From contig WSYH01002450.1 of assembly GCA_036426205.1 (NCBI GenBank), positions 1-64,000 on the forward strand: a stretch of 64,000 bases of DNA, written 5' to 3'. Within the stretch, counting starts at the first letter, position 1. The number at the start of each line of letters is the position of its first letter. The stretch comes from Ascaphus truei (taxonomy: Eukaryota > Chordata > Amphibia > Anura > Ascaphidae). Under the pieces are notes generated by a model that searched no databases, was not told the origin of the DNA, and saw nothing but the letters and a program-made list of their open reading frames with translations. Below are positions 34,867 through 44,544 of the stretch, piece after piece. The position numbers and the translations under genes are program-made.

Positions 34867-35745
34867 GGTAAGTTTAAGGCAAGATCTAGAATACTCGTTG
34901 GCTTGTCTGTAGGTCCTGGTCTTAATGTGATTATTCTCTACATAAACTGTGAGGTCTAGAAAATGTATCTGACACTTACTTGATTGGTTGGTGAATTTAA
35001 AAATTGTTGTTATTACTATTCATGGTGTTAAAGAAAATCTCCAGATCTTTTTCCTCGCCTTTCCACACCAGGAACACGTCGTCAATGAAATGACGATAGA
35101 GGACCAGGTCCGCACCAAGCTCGCCACCCAACCAGATGTTGCTATCCTCCCAAACTGCATAAACAGGTTGGCGTAGATCAGCGCGAACCTAGTCCCCATT
35201 GCCATTCCACAATTCTGTAAATATAAATCTCCACCATACCAAAAAAATGATTCAAAATAAACTGAATGCTATCAATAATAAAGTCTGTCTTGGCCTGTGG
35301 AAGCTCTATATCTCTTTCCAATATCTGTCTAATTGACGCAGATCGCTTATCCTGCTGTACAGACGTATACAAAAGCTTCACGTCACAAGGCGCCATTATA
35401 TAATGATCTTTCCACTTAATATTATTTAAAATATTTAATATGTCAGCTGTGTCTCTTATATAAGCTTTCTCTTGAACCACATATTTCTGTAGGAATTTTT
35501 CAATATACAAGTACAGGTTGGCTGTCAGTGAGTTAATCCCCAAGACTGTTATCTGCCTGGGGGATTGACTACACTTTTATGGACCTTGAGGAGGAAAAAG
35601 AACACTGGTATTTTCGATTTATCTTGATATAAATAATTATACTCATGTTCATTCAGTATTCCCATTTCCTTCCCAGCATACAAAAGACACTTCAAATCTT
35701 CCGTAAGTACTTTGATAGGATTTGTCTTAAGCTTTGCATATGTAT
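34867..35745 (-). pseudogene. PLE-1 reverse transcriptase segment
   Basis: The 5'-most surviving piece of PLE-1. From 35745 downward it encodes an LLKVHK-type box (about 35580), YIRDTADILN, APCDVKLLYTSV (motif A Asp), the frameshifted GTAMG box (about 35200) and the catalytic FIDD (35078-35089). The IKTRTYRQANEYS segment follows, at about 34890. Several frameshifts. At 35745 it abuts PLE-6 head to head, so its N-terminus is lost. Confidence 0.8.
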
Positions 35746-36891
35746 CTACAGTACAACTAATGGGAACTGCAATGGGGTCTAATATGGCCCCATCGTATGC
35801 AAATCTCTTTATGGATGCCTATGAGCAAACCCACCTTCTCAATGATGCACCACATGCTGAGTGAATTCTACATTACAATAGATATATAGATGACATCTTT
35901 ATGCTTTGGGATGGGACTGAACAAGAGCTGATGGAGTTTGTGGCACACATTAATGGGATACCATTGACCATTAAATTCACGGAATGCCATAGCTTAAAGG
36001 AAATCAATTATCTTGATACAGTGGTCTTCTTGTACAATGGAAAACTTGGTACACAGGTCTTCCACAAGCCAACAGAAAGAAATACCCTGTTGAACGCTAG
36101 AAGTCACCATCCATCCACACTGAAAAAGGGTCTTCCATATTCCCAAATGCTGAGAGCTAAGCGTATCACAAGTAACCCTTTGGAGGTGGACACTGCATTG
36201 GAAAAGATGGTGGATCACATCAGACAAAGAGGGTATGACAATGAGGAAATAGAGCAGGCCCTCATCAAAGCCAAAAATATGACTAGGGAAGAACTTTTGG
36301 TACTGGTCATCAGATCACAGGATTCTTAGCGCTTTAATGTTGTTTCAACGTACAGTACATCCTCGAGGTTGATACAGAATAGTATCAGGAACAACTGGCA
36401 CATTTTAACTAATGATAGAAAAATTGAAAAGAAATTTAAACCGCCACCTCTGTTTTGTTATGAGAGGACGTTGCATGGGGGACGCATACATCTAATCTTA
36501 TCCTGTGGAGAAATTCTCAATGGGCACAACATGGTTGAAGAAGACACTTGGAGTATACAAGTGATGCCCATGCGGACTGCATTATGTGGGGAAGACCTCG
36601 AGAACGTTGAAGGAGCGGATTCTGATGCACAGGTCCTCCATACGGAAGGCACTTTTGGAGACCACTGACCATATAGAGATGAAACATCAACCAGTGGATA
36701 GACATTTTAAAAATCTTAAGCATAGTCTGGCTATGTTTCAGGGCATGCCGATAGCACAGGCCCATGTTTCTAGCAGGGGTGGCAATAGGAACAAATTGCT
36801 ACTACAGATGGAAGGGAGATTTATTTACAGTCTGAACATTATGACCCCAAAGGGTCTTAATGAGGACCTCAATTTGGGGTGCTTTCTGTAA
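35746..36891 (+). pseudogene. PLE-6: RT C-terminal half and GIY-YIG endonuclease
   Basis: Begins at the RT LMGTAMGSNMAPSYANLF box. A stop lies at about 35861, then the catalytic YIDD is at 35883-35894. 35901-36329 (142 aa) covers the post-palm region (NYLDTVVF, HHPSTLKKGLPYSQMLRAKR). The linker 36369-36590 is frameshifted. 36586-36891 ends the GIY-YIG domain (MGKTSRTLKERI) and carries the tail SRGGNRNKLLLQMEGRFIY to a stop at 36891. It closely resembles PLE-7 and belongs to the same subfamily. Confidence 0.85.
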
Positions 36892-38260
36892 TTTGTTCCT
36901 GGGTCAAGTAATCATTTGTTTTGCTGGACTTTATTGCATGTCAGGGGATGAGATGTGGTCTGTTGCTATATATAAAATCTGAATAATCTCACCTTCTATA
37001 TCTCTTTCTCACTGTGTACTTGCTCTGGGGTATATGGTTTCCTTATAAGGATTTTTACAAGTATATCTATCAGACACGGCTTGACTCGGTTGGTTTTATA
37101 TTCCTTTATATGTATATATGTATGTCCCTCTTGTGTTCACATCCCTTATCCTTTATTGTGTTAGTATGGATGTTTGTACCTCTTTGTGTTTTACGATTTA
37201 TTATGTACACATTAGTGGTTTGGGGAATCCGCATACTGACAGTGGGGGTGCTGCTCCTGACATTCACTGGAGACAATGTACGAGTCTTTGGCCTGTAGTT
37301 TTATCTATAAATAGGCAGCATTTAGAACATATAGTGATGGTACCTGTACACGTATGAATAAGTGGACTTGCTTGGGCATTGAGCTAAGTAGTGCCTAATT
37401 GGGGGTCCCTCATATGGATATTAGGTAGTAGTGACTTATGTGCTTATATCATTGAGTTTGTATGGTTATATGTCCCTTAAGGATAGGTCTGGTAATTCAA
37501 ATATTAACCGGATTATGTTATAACTATGTCCACTCACTAACAATTTTGGTAGCTCTATATAGATTGCCTCATATGCTGTCTTATGGTAGAAATGGTATGA
37601 CCAGTATCACACCTGCGCAGGGGTTCACCATGGCTCCCAAATGCTTCTAGTGAGGATGGTAGTGAAGGGGTTTAGACAATGCATGCTTACTGTAACTTGA
37701 GCTGCAGAATCTCCTGATCAAGGGGTTATGCGCATGAGCGGAATGGTGACAGCTCCGGTAGCGCTCGAGCGGCTGTTGCAGGGGATGTATGTGGAGACCT
37801 TATTTTAAGTGATTACTGAGAAGGGGAGGTATGTGAGTGACTATGGGCATTTGTTTTGGACTAACTGTTGTATTCAGATTGTAGGGCTGTCGGACTGATC
37901 ATCGCATTGCGCATGCGCGGTCTCCAAAGTGACTCAAATATGCTCTGGATGTGTAGGCTGTTATGATAGTATGAAGTTTAACCAGACCCCCTCCAAGATG
38001 GCGGCTCCGGTTTAGTACACCAGTGACTGATTTTCGCGGGTTTCCAGAGTCCAGGTAATTGTGCACAGGTGTGTTTGGCACATGTGGTGAGGGTATATAT
38101 ATGTTTGTTTGTCAGTTTGTCTTTGCACCCCCCTTTAGAAAGGTCCCGTTCCGGGACTGAAACGTCGGATTGGGCGGCCTAATTTTGACCATATGACTAA
38201 TACAGATTTTTGTGGTATACTGGATTTGAGTGCAGTCTTTCTTTACCGGTAATGTACACC
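36892..38260 (+). mobile_element. PLE-6 3' region and terminal repeat
   Basis: Non-coding. Near its end lies a hammerhead-like segment: TTTAGAAAGGTCCCG-TT-CCGGGACTGAAACG at 38134-38164. The hairpin and GAAAC are present but the CUGA box is lost. Confidence 0.6.
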
Positions 38261-38423
38261 TTCTTCCGGCGATGTTACAATGAATGAAGCAAGCAAAAGC
38301 TATACTATAAACAGTGTCTATTGGAATGTTATCTGTGCTGGTCCTTCCCCCGGTGTGGATGTGTTTTATGGCTGGAGGTGTCAAAAGGTTCCTGAAAGCA
38401 AGTGATGAAAGAGTGTGTATTTG

Positions 38424-38505
38424 TATCAGTGTGAATTAACATGAATGGAGATTAATACATGTATATACTGTGGGCTCTCCATTCATGTTAATTCAAACTG
38501 ATACA
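38424..38505. repeat. inverted repeat at the junction of PLE-6 and the coiled-coil element
   Basis: GTATCAGTGTGAATTAACATGAATGGAG and its near-complement CTCCATTCATGTTAATTCAAACTGATAC, separated by about 24 bp. The right arm includes the end of the coiled-coil ORF. Confidence 0.75.
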
Positions 38506-39511
38506 CTTGCGCGGTAAAGAAATACTGACTCATGGAGATGGAGCTGCCTCTCTGCTCCTCCAGTTGTTGCTCCAGTCTCTGGACCTTCTCACGCTTCCTC
38601 TCATACAGAATCACCTGGCTTTCAAGCTCCGCCCCTAGCGATGCTCTTGTGGCGTACAGCGTGGCCCTCAGCTCCTCATGCTCGTCTGTGGGGACATACT
38701 GGGTACTCAGCCGTTCCTGTAGCACTCGCTGCTTCTCCTTGGCTGCTTGCAGACTTGCATGTTGCTCTTGCAGCTGGCTCTGCCATAGATGTGCTGCTTG
38801 ATTGTGCTGCTCCAGGGAGACATGTTGCATCCTCTCTGCATTCTGCAGTGCTTCCTGCAACTCTAGCTTTTCCTGGATCAATTGCTTCTCCACTTTCCCT
38901 GCTTGGTGAAGCTTCTTAGCATCTTTACTGATCTGGTCAGTCAAGTCTGAATTTTTCTGTCCCAGGCTTGTATTTGCTCTTTTTACCTTTTCTAAACGAA
39001 TAAGGATCTCTTCCTCAGAATCCTTCAATTCAGAGACCTCATGGCGTGAGAGTTCCAGCTCTGTTTTGAGCGCGCGAGCCTCTTGATGAGAAATTTCTAA
39101 GTCTGTGATGAAGTTCTGCACATCTTTCTGGGACATCTCATAGCATTGTCTCCAGTCAGGACTTGTTCTCTCTGGTTCGCTCGGCTCTCTGCACACGGTG
39201 GTAGCGGCAGCCTCTGTCATCTCTAGGCGTGCCGTCGTTCCCGTGACTATTGCGCCAAACACTCTGGGCTGTAACTTCTGCTTTAAGGTAGCAATACTGG
39301 GCACACATTCTCTCTCATCATCACCGTCATCATCATCATCGTCATCGTCATCCTGCCTGAAGGGACAGTCTTTGGTATGGTTCAGCTTTTCACACCATAA
39401 ACATCTCTGGTGCAGCTCCTTTTGTGGGATAACGCCAGGATACCCATTTCTGAAAGGACATTGTTTTGTGTGGCCAGGCATATAACACATAAAACACATT
39501 GTTTCCTCCAT
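38483..39511 (-). CDS. coiled-coil protein with two CX2CX4HX3C knuckles (LTR-element gene, copy 1)
   Basis: An intact 342-aa frame starting MEETMCFMCYMPG. Residues about 6-18 (CFMCYMPGHTKQC) and 37-49 (CLWCEKLNHTKDC) are two evenly built knuckles, each followed by PFR. The spacing is CX2CX4HX3C, one residue shorter than the retroviral CX2CX4HX4C. An acidic run of nine Asp follows (about 54-62). Residues about 130-325 form a long heptad coiled coil with LQERLSTQYV and HEELRATLYATRASLGAELE. The second half matches the protein at 55323-56228. On the minus strand an LTR-like segment lies upstream (39935-40507), so this is probably a gag-like retroelement gene rather than a host gene. The function is not known. 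The C-terminus falls in an inverted repeat and may be truncated. Confidence 0.7.
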   Translation of the reverse strand: MEETMCFMCYMPGHTKQCPFRNGYPGVIPQKELHQRCLWCEKLNHTKDCPFRQDDDDDDDDDGDDERECVPSIATLKQKLQPRVFGAIVTGTTARLEMTEAAATTVCREPSEPERTSPDWRQCYEMSQKDVQNFITDLEISHQEARALKTELELSRHEVSELKDSEEEILIRLEKVKRANTSLGQKNSDLTDQISKDAKKLHQAGKVEKQLIQEKLELQEALQNAERMQHVSLEQHNQAAHLWQSQLQEQHASLQAAKEKQRVLQERLSTQYVPTDEHEELRATLYATRASLGAELESQVILYERKREKVQRLEQQLEEQRGSSISMSQYFFTAQVYQFELT

Positions 39512-39934
39512 TTTCTACCTTCAGGTGAATTCTTCACCTTGATCTACTGGAGGCGTTATTTCATTTACACACAGCACTTGCTAGCTGCAAATTCACTCGC
39601 TTCAGCAAAAAGCATCAACGTTACATACAGCACTGCAATCCTTTTCATACCCGACCGGCAGACTTTACACTTTCTTCAGAAAAAAAATGTTTTTTTTTTC
39701 CTCTGCTTGAGTTCAGCACCTTAACAAATCTTCTGATCTATGGATGCTATTGCATCAACACTTCACACATCCTCTGTGCATGCTGTAAGCACAGTTGATC
39801 ACTCATAGTGGGACAGGCTTTGCTTGCTTTTTACTTCAGTTGGGTGGCCATTTTAAATCCCCGCATTTATGTTCAAACCCACAGTTTCCGCTGCTTGGTG
39901 CCTTAGGGACTGCCCGCATTAAACTCCACCATAT
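39512..39934 (-). other. leader of coiled-coil element copy 1
   Basis: Non-coding DNA between the ORF start and the LTR-like segment. A TGGTGGAGTTTAATGCGGGC lies just after the LTR-like edge (minus sense, about 39912-39931), in the position of a primer-binding site. Confidence 0.4.
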
Positions 39935-40507
39935 TGTGATGCCGACAAAACATTGCAGTCTCTTTTGTCCCAAATGAGGCAGGAAACACTGTACTTTCTA
40001 AGCAGGGGTTTATTTACAGGGATAAATAATATGAATAGGCCCACCGTCACTTTGAGAAAAAACAAATAATAAAATCAAATCCTATTTCCATTAGGAAAGC
40101 TAACTACACATTTCAGCAGCAACCCTTACTAACCCGGTGATCGAAGTGCTCATTCCACCCCAAACAGATATTATTGCTACGCACATAAAGTCTCTGTATA
40201 CCGAAAATAAGGGTTTGGCTTATCTGTAAGTCCAACCTGCGATGTGACTGCTTCAGCTCTCTCAGCAGTGTCTCTCAGACTTCTTTTACCAGCCTCCATT
40301 AGCTGGGGAGCTCCTCTGTCTCATCCCTTCTCTGGGATAAACTGTCTCTCTGTGCCTTGCAGCTTCCAGCCTTTAAAGCACTTCCTGACTATTCAGAACA
40401 GGTTGAGTAGCTTCATTAGTTATCACCTGAATACCCTTTCCAAGGAGGATTAAATTAACTCTTTGTGTTGAAAAGTCCAATAGCTTCCCCATTCAGCCCT
40501 AGAGGAC
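39935..40507 (-). repeat. LTR-like segment upstream of coiled-coil gene copy 1
   Basis: On the minus strand it begins about TGTCCTCTAGGGCTG and ends GGCATCACA. It has a polyadenylation-type GTAAATAAACCCCTGC near 40010. Only one copy is in the window, so edges are estimated. Confidence 0.45.
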
Positions 40508-40520
40508 AGCGATGGCATCC

Positions 40521-40523
<3 letters not shown>

Positions 40524-40561
<38 letters not shown>

Positions 40562-40567
40562 ATATAT

Positions 40568-40616
<49 letters not shown>

Positions 40617-40618
40617 TA
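40524..40618. repeat. (TA)n microsatellite
   Basis: Nearly pure TA with a few interruptions. Ile-Tyr-repeat frames across it are artefacts. Confidence 0.95.
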
Positions 40619-40621
40619 GCA

Positions 40622-41079
40622 AATATAGCTGTATGCTCATCTGCATGTCTTAGGCAGGTCTGCAACCCCGGCTTTCCATTATCACCCAGCATACAGCACT
40701 TCCACTGCAGCAAGGGATTCTGGGAAATGACATGCAAATGAGCACACGTGTCAATTTTTGCCTCAATAACAATTTTTAACATGATTCCCTATAGGCTTAA
40801 GCTTGCTGCATGGTCACAGCTTTGAGCACAGCCGGGTTAAGGTGCATACCCAGAAAACCACCCACAGACAAGCTGTTTCGACCTTATGGGTCTCATCAGT
40901 GTGGGGTTGATTTTACTGGGAATGCAAGAGAGGCTATGGGATAGGCTAAACCATAATACTGAGTTAAGTTATATATTTATTAAGTTATGGTGGGTAAAAA
41001 AAGTGACAAAAACCCTCTACAGCAAAGCATACTGCCCAAACACACCCTATATAAACAGACAGACATATATACATACATC

Positions 41080-41130
<51 letters not shown>

Positions 41131-41340
41131 TGTATATATATATGCAGCAAGCTTAAGCCTATAGGGAACCATGTTAAAAATGGTTATTGAGGCAAAAAGT
41201 GACACTGTGTGCTCATTTGCATGTCATTTCCCAGAATCCCTTGCTGCAGTGGAAGTTCTGTATGCTGGGTGATGATGGGGAAAGGCGGGGTTGCAGACCT
41301 GCCTAAGACATGCAGATGAGCATACAGTTATATTTGCATA
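40622..41340. repeat. PLE-type inverted terminal repeats around a hammerhead
   Basis: The left arm, about 40625-40815 (GAGCATACAG, GCAAGGGATTCTGGGAAATGACATGCAAATGAGC), is mirrored by the right arm, about 41144-41335. Between them are the hammerhead (40875-40899) and a (TA)n tract at 41083-41130. 40984-41047 is also mirrored by 41577-41640, so a second, wider fold-back encloses the first on its right side. Confidence 0.8.
40875..40899 (-). ncRNA. hammerhead ribozyme core (canonical boxes)
   Basis: The minus strand reads CTGATGA, hairpin GACC-CATAA-GGTC, GAAAC. Both catalytic boxes match the consensus exactly and stem II is perfect. Sequence on either side (CAGCTTGT after, CCACA before) would supply helices I and III. 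It is one of the best-matching ribozyme candidates in the window. Confidence 0.7.
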
Positions 41341-41417
41341 TATATATATATATAAAATAAAAAAATAAATAGATGATACCGTTCTGTGGCTAACGAAATG
41401 CTTTTATTTGTGCGAGC

Positions 41418-41445
41418 TTTCGAGATACACTGATCTCTTCTTCCG
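41418..41445 (-). ncRNA. hammerhead-like core with GAAAG box
   Basis: Minus strand CGGAAGA, hairpin GAGAT-CAGTGT-ATCTC, GAAAGC. The first base of box 1 and the base after GAAA differ from consensus. It lies beside an inverted repeat, GAAGCTCGGCTAACACGGTA (41477-41496), with its complement near 41521-41540. Confidence 0.4.
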
Positions 41446-41689
41446 GCGATGTTACATTTTATTTTTTGAATATTGAAGCTCGGCTAACACGGTACATATA
41501 TACATGTAGAGGTATCAGTACCGTGTTAGCCGAGCTTCAATAATCAAAAAATAAATAGATGATACCGGGATACCAGGGTATGTTTGGGCAGTATGCTTTG
41601 CTGTAGAGGGTTTTTGTCACTTTTTTTACCCACCATAACTTAACAAAGTATATATATATACTGCCCATACACACGTACATACATCATTT

Positions 41690-41728
41690 TATATATATAT
41701 TATATATATATATTATATATATATTTTA
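41690..41728. repeat. (TA)n microsatellite
   Basis: TA-rich tract abutting the start of the PLE-7 terminal repeat. Confidence 0.85.
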
Positions 41729-41772
41729 CTCCGGCTCACCGCACACACAGCTGTCTGCTCGAGCGGCAACTG
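41729..41772 (+). mobile_element. PLE-7 5' terminal repeat, part 1
   Basis: ACTCCGGCTCACCGCACACACAGCTGTCTGCTCGAGCGGCAACTGCA-type sequence, matching 48325-48365. It is continued at 43975 after the L2 insertion. Confidence 0.75.
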
Positions 41773-43974
41773 CATGCTGCATTCCTCCACTCGTTCCTCT
41801 GAACGCCTCTGGAGGAAATCTCATACGCTCGCAGACTTCATTCACTACAAATTTATGCTATCCTTTTTCAACTCTGCCCTCTTTCAGGCTAAACAAACCT
41901 ACTTTTCATCACAAATACACACACACAAGTCTAACCCCCGCCGTCTCTTTTCTGTCTTTGACTCTCTACTCAGACCACCCTCAGCTGCCTCCTCTTCTTC
42001 CTCCATCTCACCTCAGTACTTTGCTGACTTTTTTAAGGAAAAGGTAGAGTCCATAAGGCAGAACATCCCCTCTGTTGCCTCCTCCCATCCCACAATGCTT
42101 CCCAACTCTCCTCCTGCCTTTCTTGACTCCTTTTCTGCTATCTCGGAGGAGGATGTATCACTGCTGATCTCCTCTTCTCCCTCTACCACTTGCCCTCTTG
42201 ATCCCATTCCCTCCCATCTCCTAAAACCTCTTGCTCCTTCTATAATCCCTATGCTCACACAGATCTTTAACTCTTCCCTCTACTCTGGTACCTTTCCTTC
42301 ATCCTTCAAGCATGCAACCGTTATACCATTACTCAAAAACAGCAAGCTTGACCCTACCTGTCTTCTAACTATCGACCTGTCTCCCTCCTGCATTTTGCCT
42401 CCAAACTCCTTGAACATCTTGTATTCTCTCGATTGCTACACTTTCTCAACACCTATTCTGTCCTAGACCCTCTACAATCTGGCTTCCGCACTGCTCACTC
42501 TACTGAAACAGCCCTCACTAAAATAACTGACGACCTCCACGCTGCCAAAGACAGAGGTCATTACACTCTGATCATATTACTCGACCTCTCTGCAGCATTT
42601 GACACCGTGGACCACCCTCTTCTCCTTCACATTCTCCATACTCTTGGTATTCGGAACAAAGCTTTATCCTGGATCTCCTCTTACCTCTCCCATCGTACCT
42701 TCAGTGTCTCTTTTGCTAATACCTCCTCCTCCTCTATTGATCTCTCTGTGGGGGTACCCCAGGGATCTGTCCTGGGACCCCTTCTCTTTTCTCTCTACAC
42801 ACTCTCTCTAGGTGACCTAATCACATCTTTTGGGTTTAAATATCACCTCTATGCTGACGACACACAAATTTACATTTCAACCCCTGACCTTACACCTGCT
42901 ATACAGACCAAAGTTTCTGAATGCCTCTCTGGAATATCATCCTTGATGGCCATCCACCGACTGAAACTTAACATGGCAAAAACAGAGCTCCTTATACTTC
43001 CTCCCAAACCTGGCCCTACTACCTCCTTCCACATTGCTATTGGAAATACGATCATTCACCCAGTAGCCCAAGCACGCTGCCTAGGGGTCACACTTGATTC
43101 CTCTCTCTCATTCTCCTCTCATATTCAAAACGTTTCTAAAACTTGTCGCTTTTTCCTCCGCAATATCACAAAGATACACCCTTGCCTCTGTTACTCAACT
43201 GCTAAAACTCTGACTCAGGCCCTCATTCTCTCACGTCTCGATTACTGCAACCTCCTGCTGTCCGGCCTTCCTACCTCTCACCTGTCTCCCCTACAATCTA
43301 TCCTAAACGCTGCTGCCAGAATCACTCTACTCTTTCCTAAATCTGTCTCCGCATCTCCCCTCCTGAAATCCCTCTCCTGGCTTCCGATTAAATCACGTAT
43401 CTCACACTCAATTCTCGTGCTCACTTTTAAAGCTTTACATTCTTCTGCCCCTCCTTACATCTCAGCCCTAATTTCTCGCTATGCACCATCACGACTCTTG
43501 CGTTCTTCTCAAGGATGTCTTCTTTCTACCCCCTTTGTATCTAAAGCTCTCTCCCGCCTTAAACCTTTCTCACTTTCTGCCCCACACCTCTGGAATGCCC
43601 TTCCCCTCAATACCCGACTAGCCCCCTCGCTATCCACCTTTAAGACCCACCTTAAGACACATCTGCTTAAAGAAGCATATGAGTAGCACTGGATAATCAT
43701 GGACACATGACACATAAAGCTTGGCCCCCTGCAGACGCACTTACTAGTATTCCCTCCTACTGTCTCTGTACGTTCTCCCTACCTACCAATTAGATTGTAA
43801 GCTCTTCGGAGCAGGGACTCCTTCCTTAATGTTACTTTTACAGTATGTCTGAAGCACTTATTCCCATGATCTGTTTATATTATTTGTTATTTATATGACA
43901 TGTATTACTACTGTGAAGCGCTATGTACATTTATGGCGCTATATAAATAAAGACATACAATACAATACAATACA
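41773..43974 (+). mobile_element. L2-clade LINE, 5'-truncated
   Basis: An RT-coding region followed by a 3' tail with TTAGATTGTAAGCTCTTCGGAGCAGGG and GGCGCTATATAAATAAAGACA, ending in short ACAAT repeats. Such a tail is typical of L2/CR1-type elements. It sits within the PLE-7 5' terminal repeat. No clear target duplication; a few target bases appear lost. Confidence 0.85.
41774..43686 (+). pseudogene. L2 ORF2 reverse transcriptase (one frameshift)
   Basis: Two overlapping frames, 41774-42466 and 42433-43686, read as one protein with a single frame change near 42355. The endonuclease domain is absent through 5' truncation. RT motifs seen: [13 protein letters not shown] (about 42580), [13 protein letters not shown] (about 42750) and the catalytic YADDTQIY (about 42850). 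A C-terminal domain follows ([19 protein letters not shown]). Compared with the PLEs it is well preserved, which suggests a younger insertion. Confidence 0.9.
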
Positions 43975-44365
43975 CTGACAAATGCACTGCGCATGTGCAC
44001 AGGGATTACCATGGTAACGGGAAGCCAGCACACTCAGTCAGCAGGAATGGGACTATAGCGCACTCCCACAATCAGCTGCAGGCACTTTAAGACACCTGAT
44101 GGACATTTAACACAATCAGTGGACTCACCTGGAAGCTCGCACATTTTATGATTTAATTGAATGGTTGATGGTTGTGTCGGGCACTTGGGTTAGGGTATAT
44201 AAGGGGTTTCACTGTCATAGGTCCTTAGCACACCCCTCCTGAGAAAGATCCCATTTGATGGATCGAAACGTTGGATTTGTGTGACTTACTGCTGAATACA
44301 GTTTTTTTTGGACCTTACTACTGGGTGTTGTCTTCATTTTTATTATCACCACTGATGGTAAAGTA
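43975..44365 (+). repeat. PLE-7 5' terminal repeat, part 2
   Basis: Matches the 3' repeat at 49020-49710: ACTGCGCATGTGCACAGGGATTA, GGGTGTGTCTGGCACTTGGGTTAG-type and TTTTTGGACCTTACTACTG blocks. Direct orientation, as expected for paired PLE terminal repeats. Confidence 0.8.
44239..44269 (+). ncRNA. hammerhead ribozyme-like core in PLE-7 5' repeat
   Basis: CTGAGAA, hairpin GATCC-CATTTGAT-GGATC, GAAAC. Box 1 fits CUGANGA, and stem II has five pairs. The paired 3' repeat carries a version with the first box changed to CCGAGAA (49581-49611). Confidence 0.6.
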
Positions 44366-44544
44366 TTCACTATTTGCATTTATGGACATTAGCACCGGAC
44401 TGATACCTATTGCTATTGGAGTGCCAGTGACTGCCTTCTCATACATTTGTTCTATGTACTGAGCACCCTACCTACTTACATTTCGACTGGGATTGCATGA
44501 CGAATCCTCGGGCAGTCGCTTCATCTTGATACCACTATACCAGA

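Noticed and set aside
38532..38919. Ser/Cys-rich plus-strand frames
   Set aside because: Antisense shadows of the coiled-coil gene at 38483-39511.
40450..41190. Ile-Tyr repeat proteins
   Set aside because: Translated (TA)n microsatellites.
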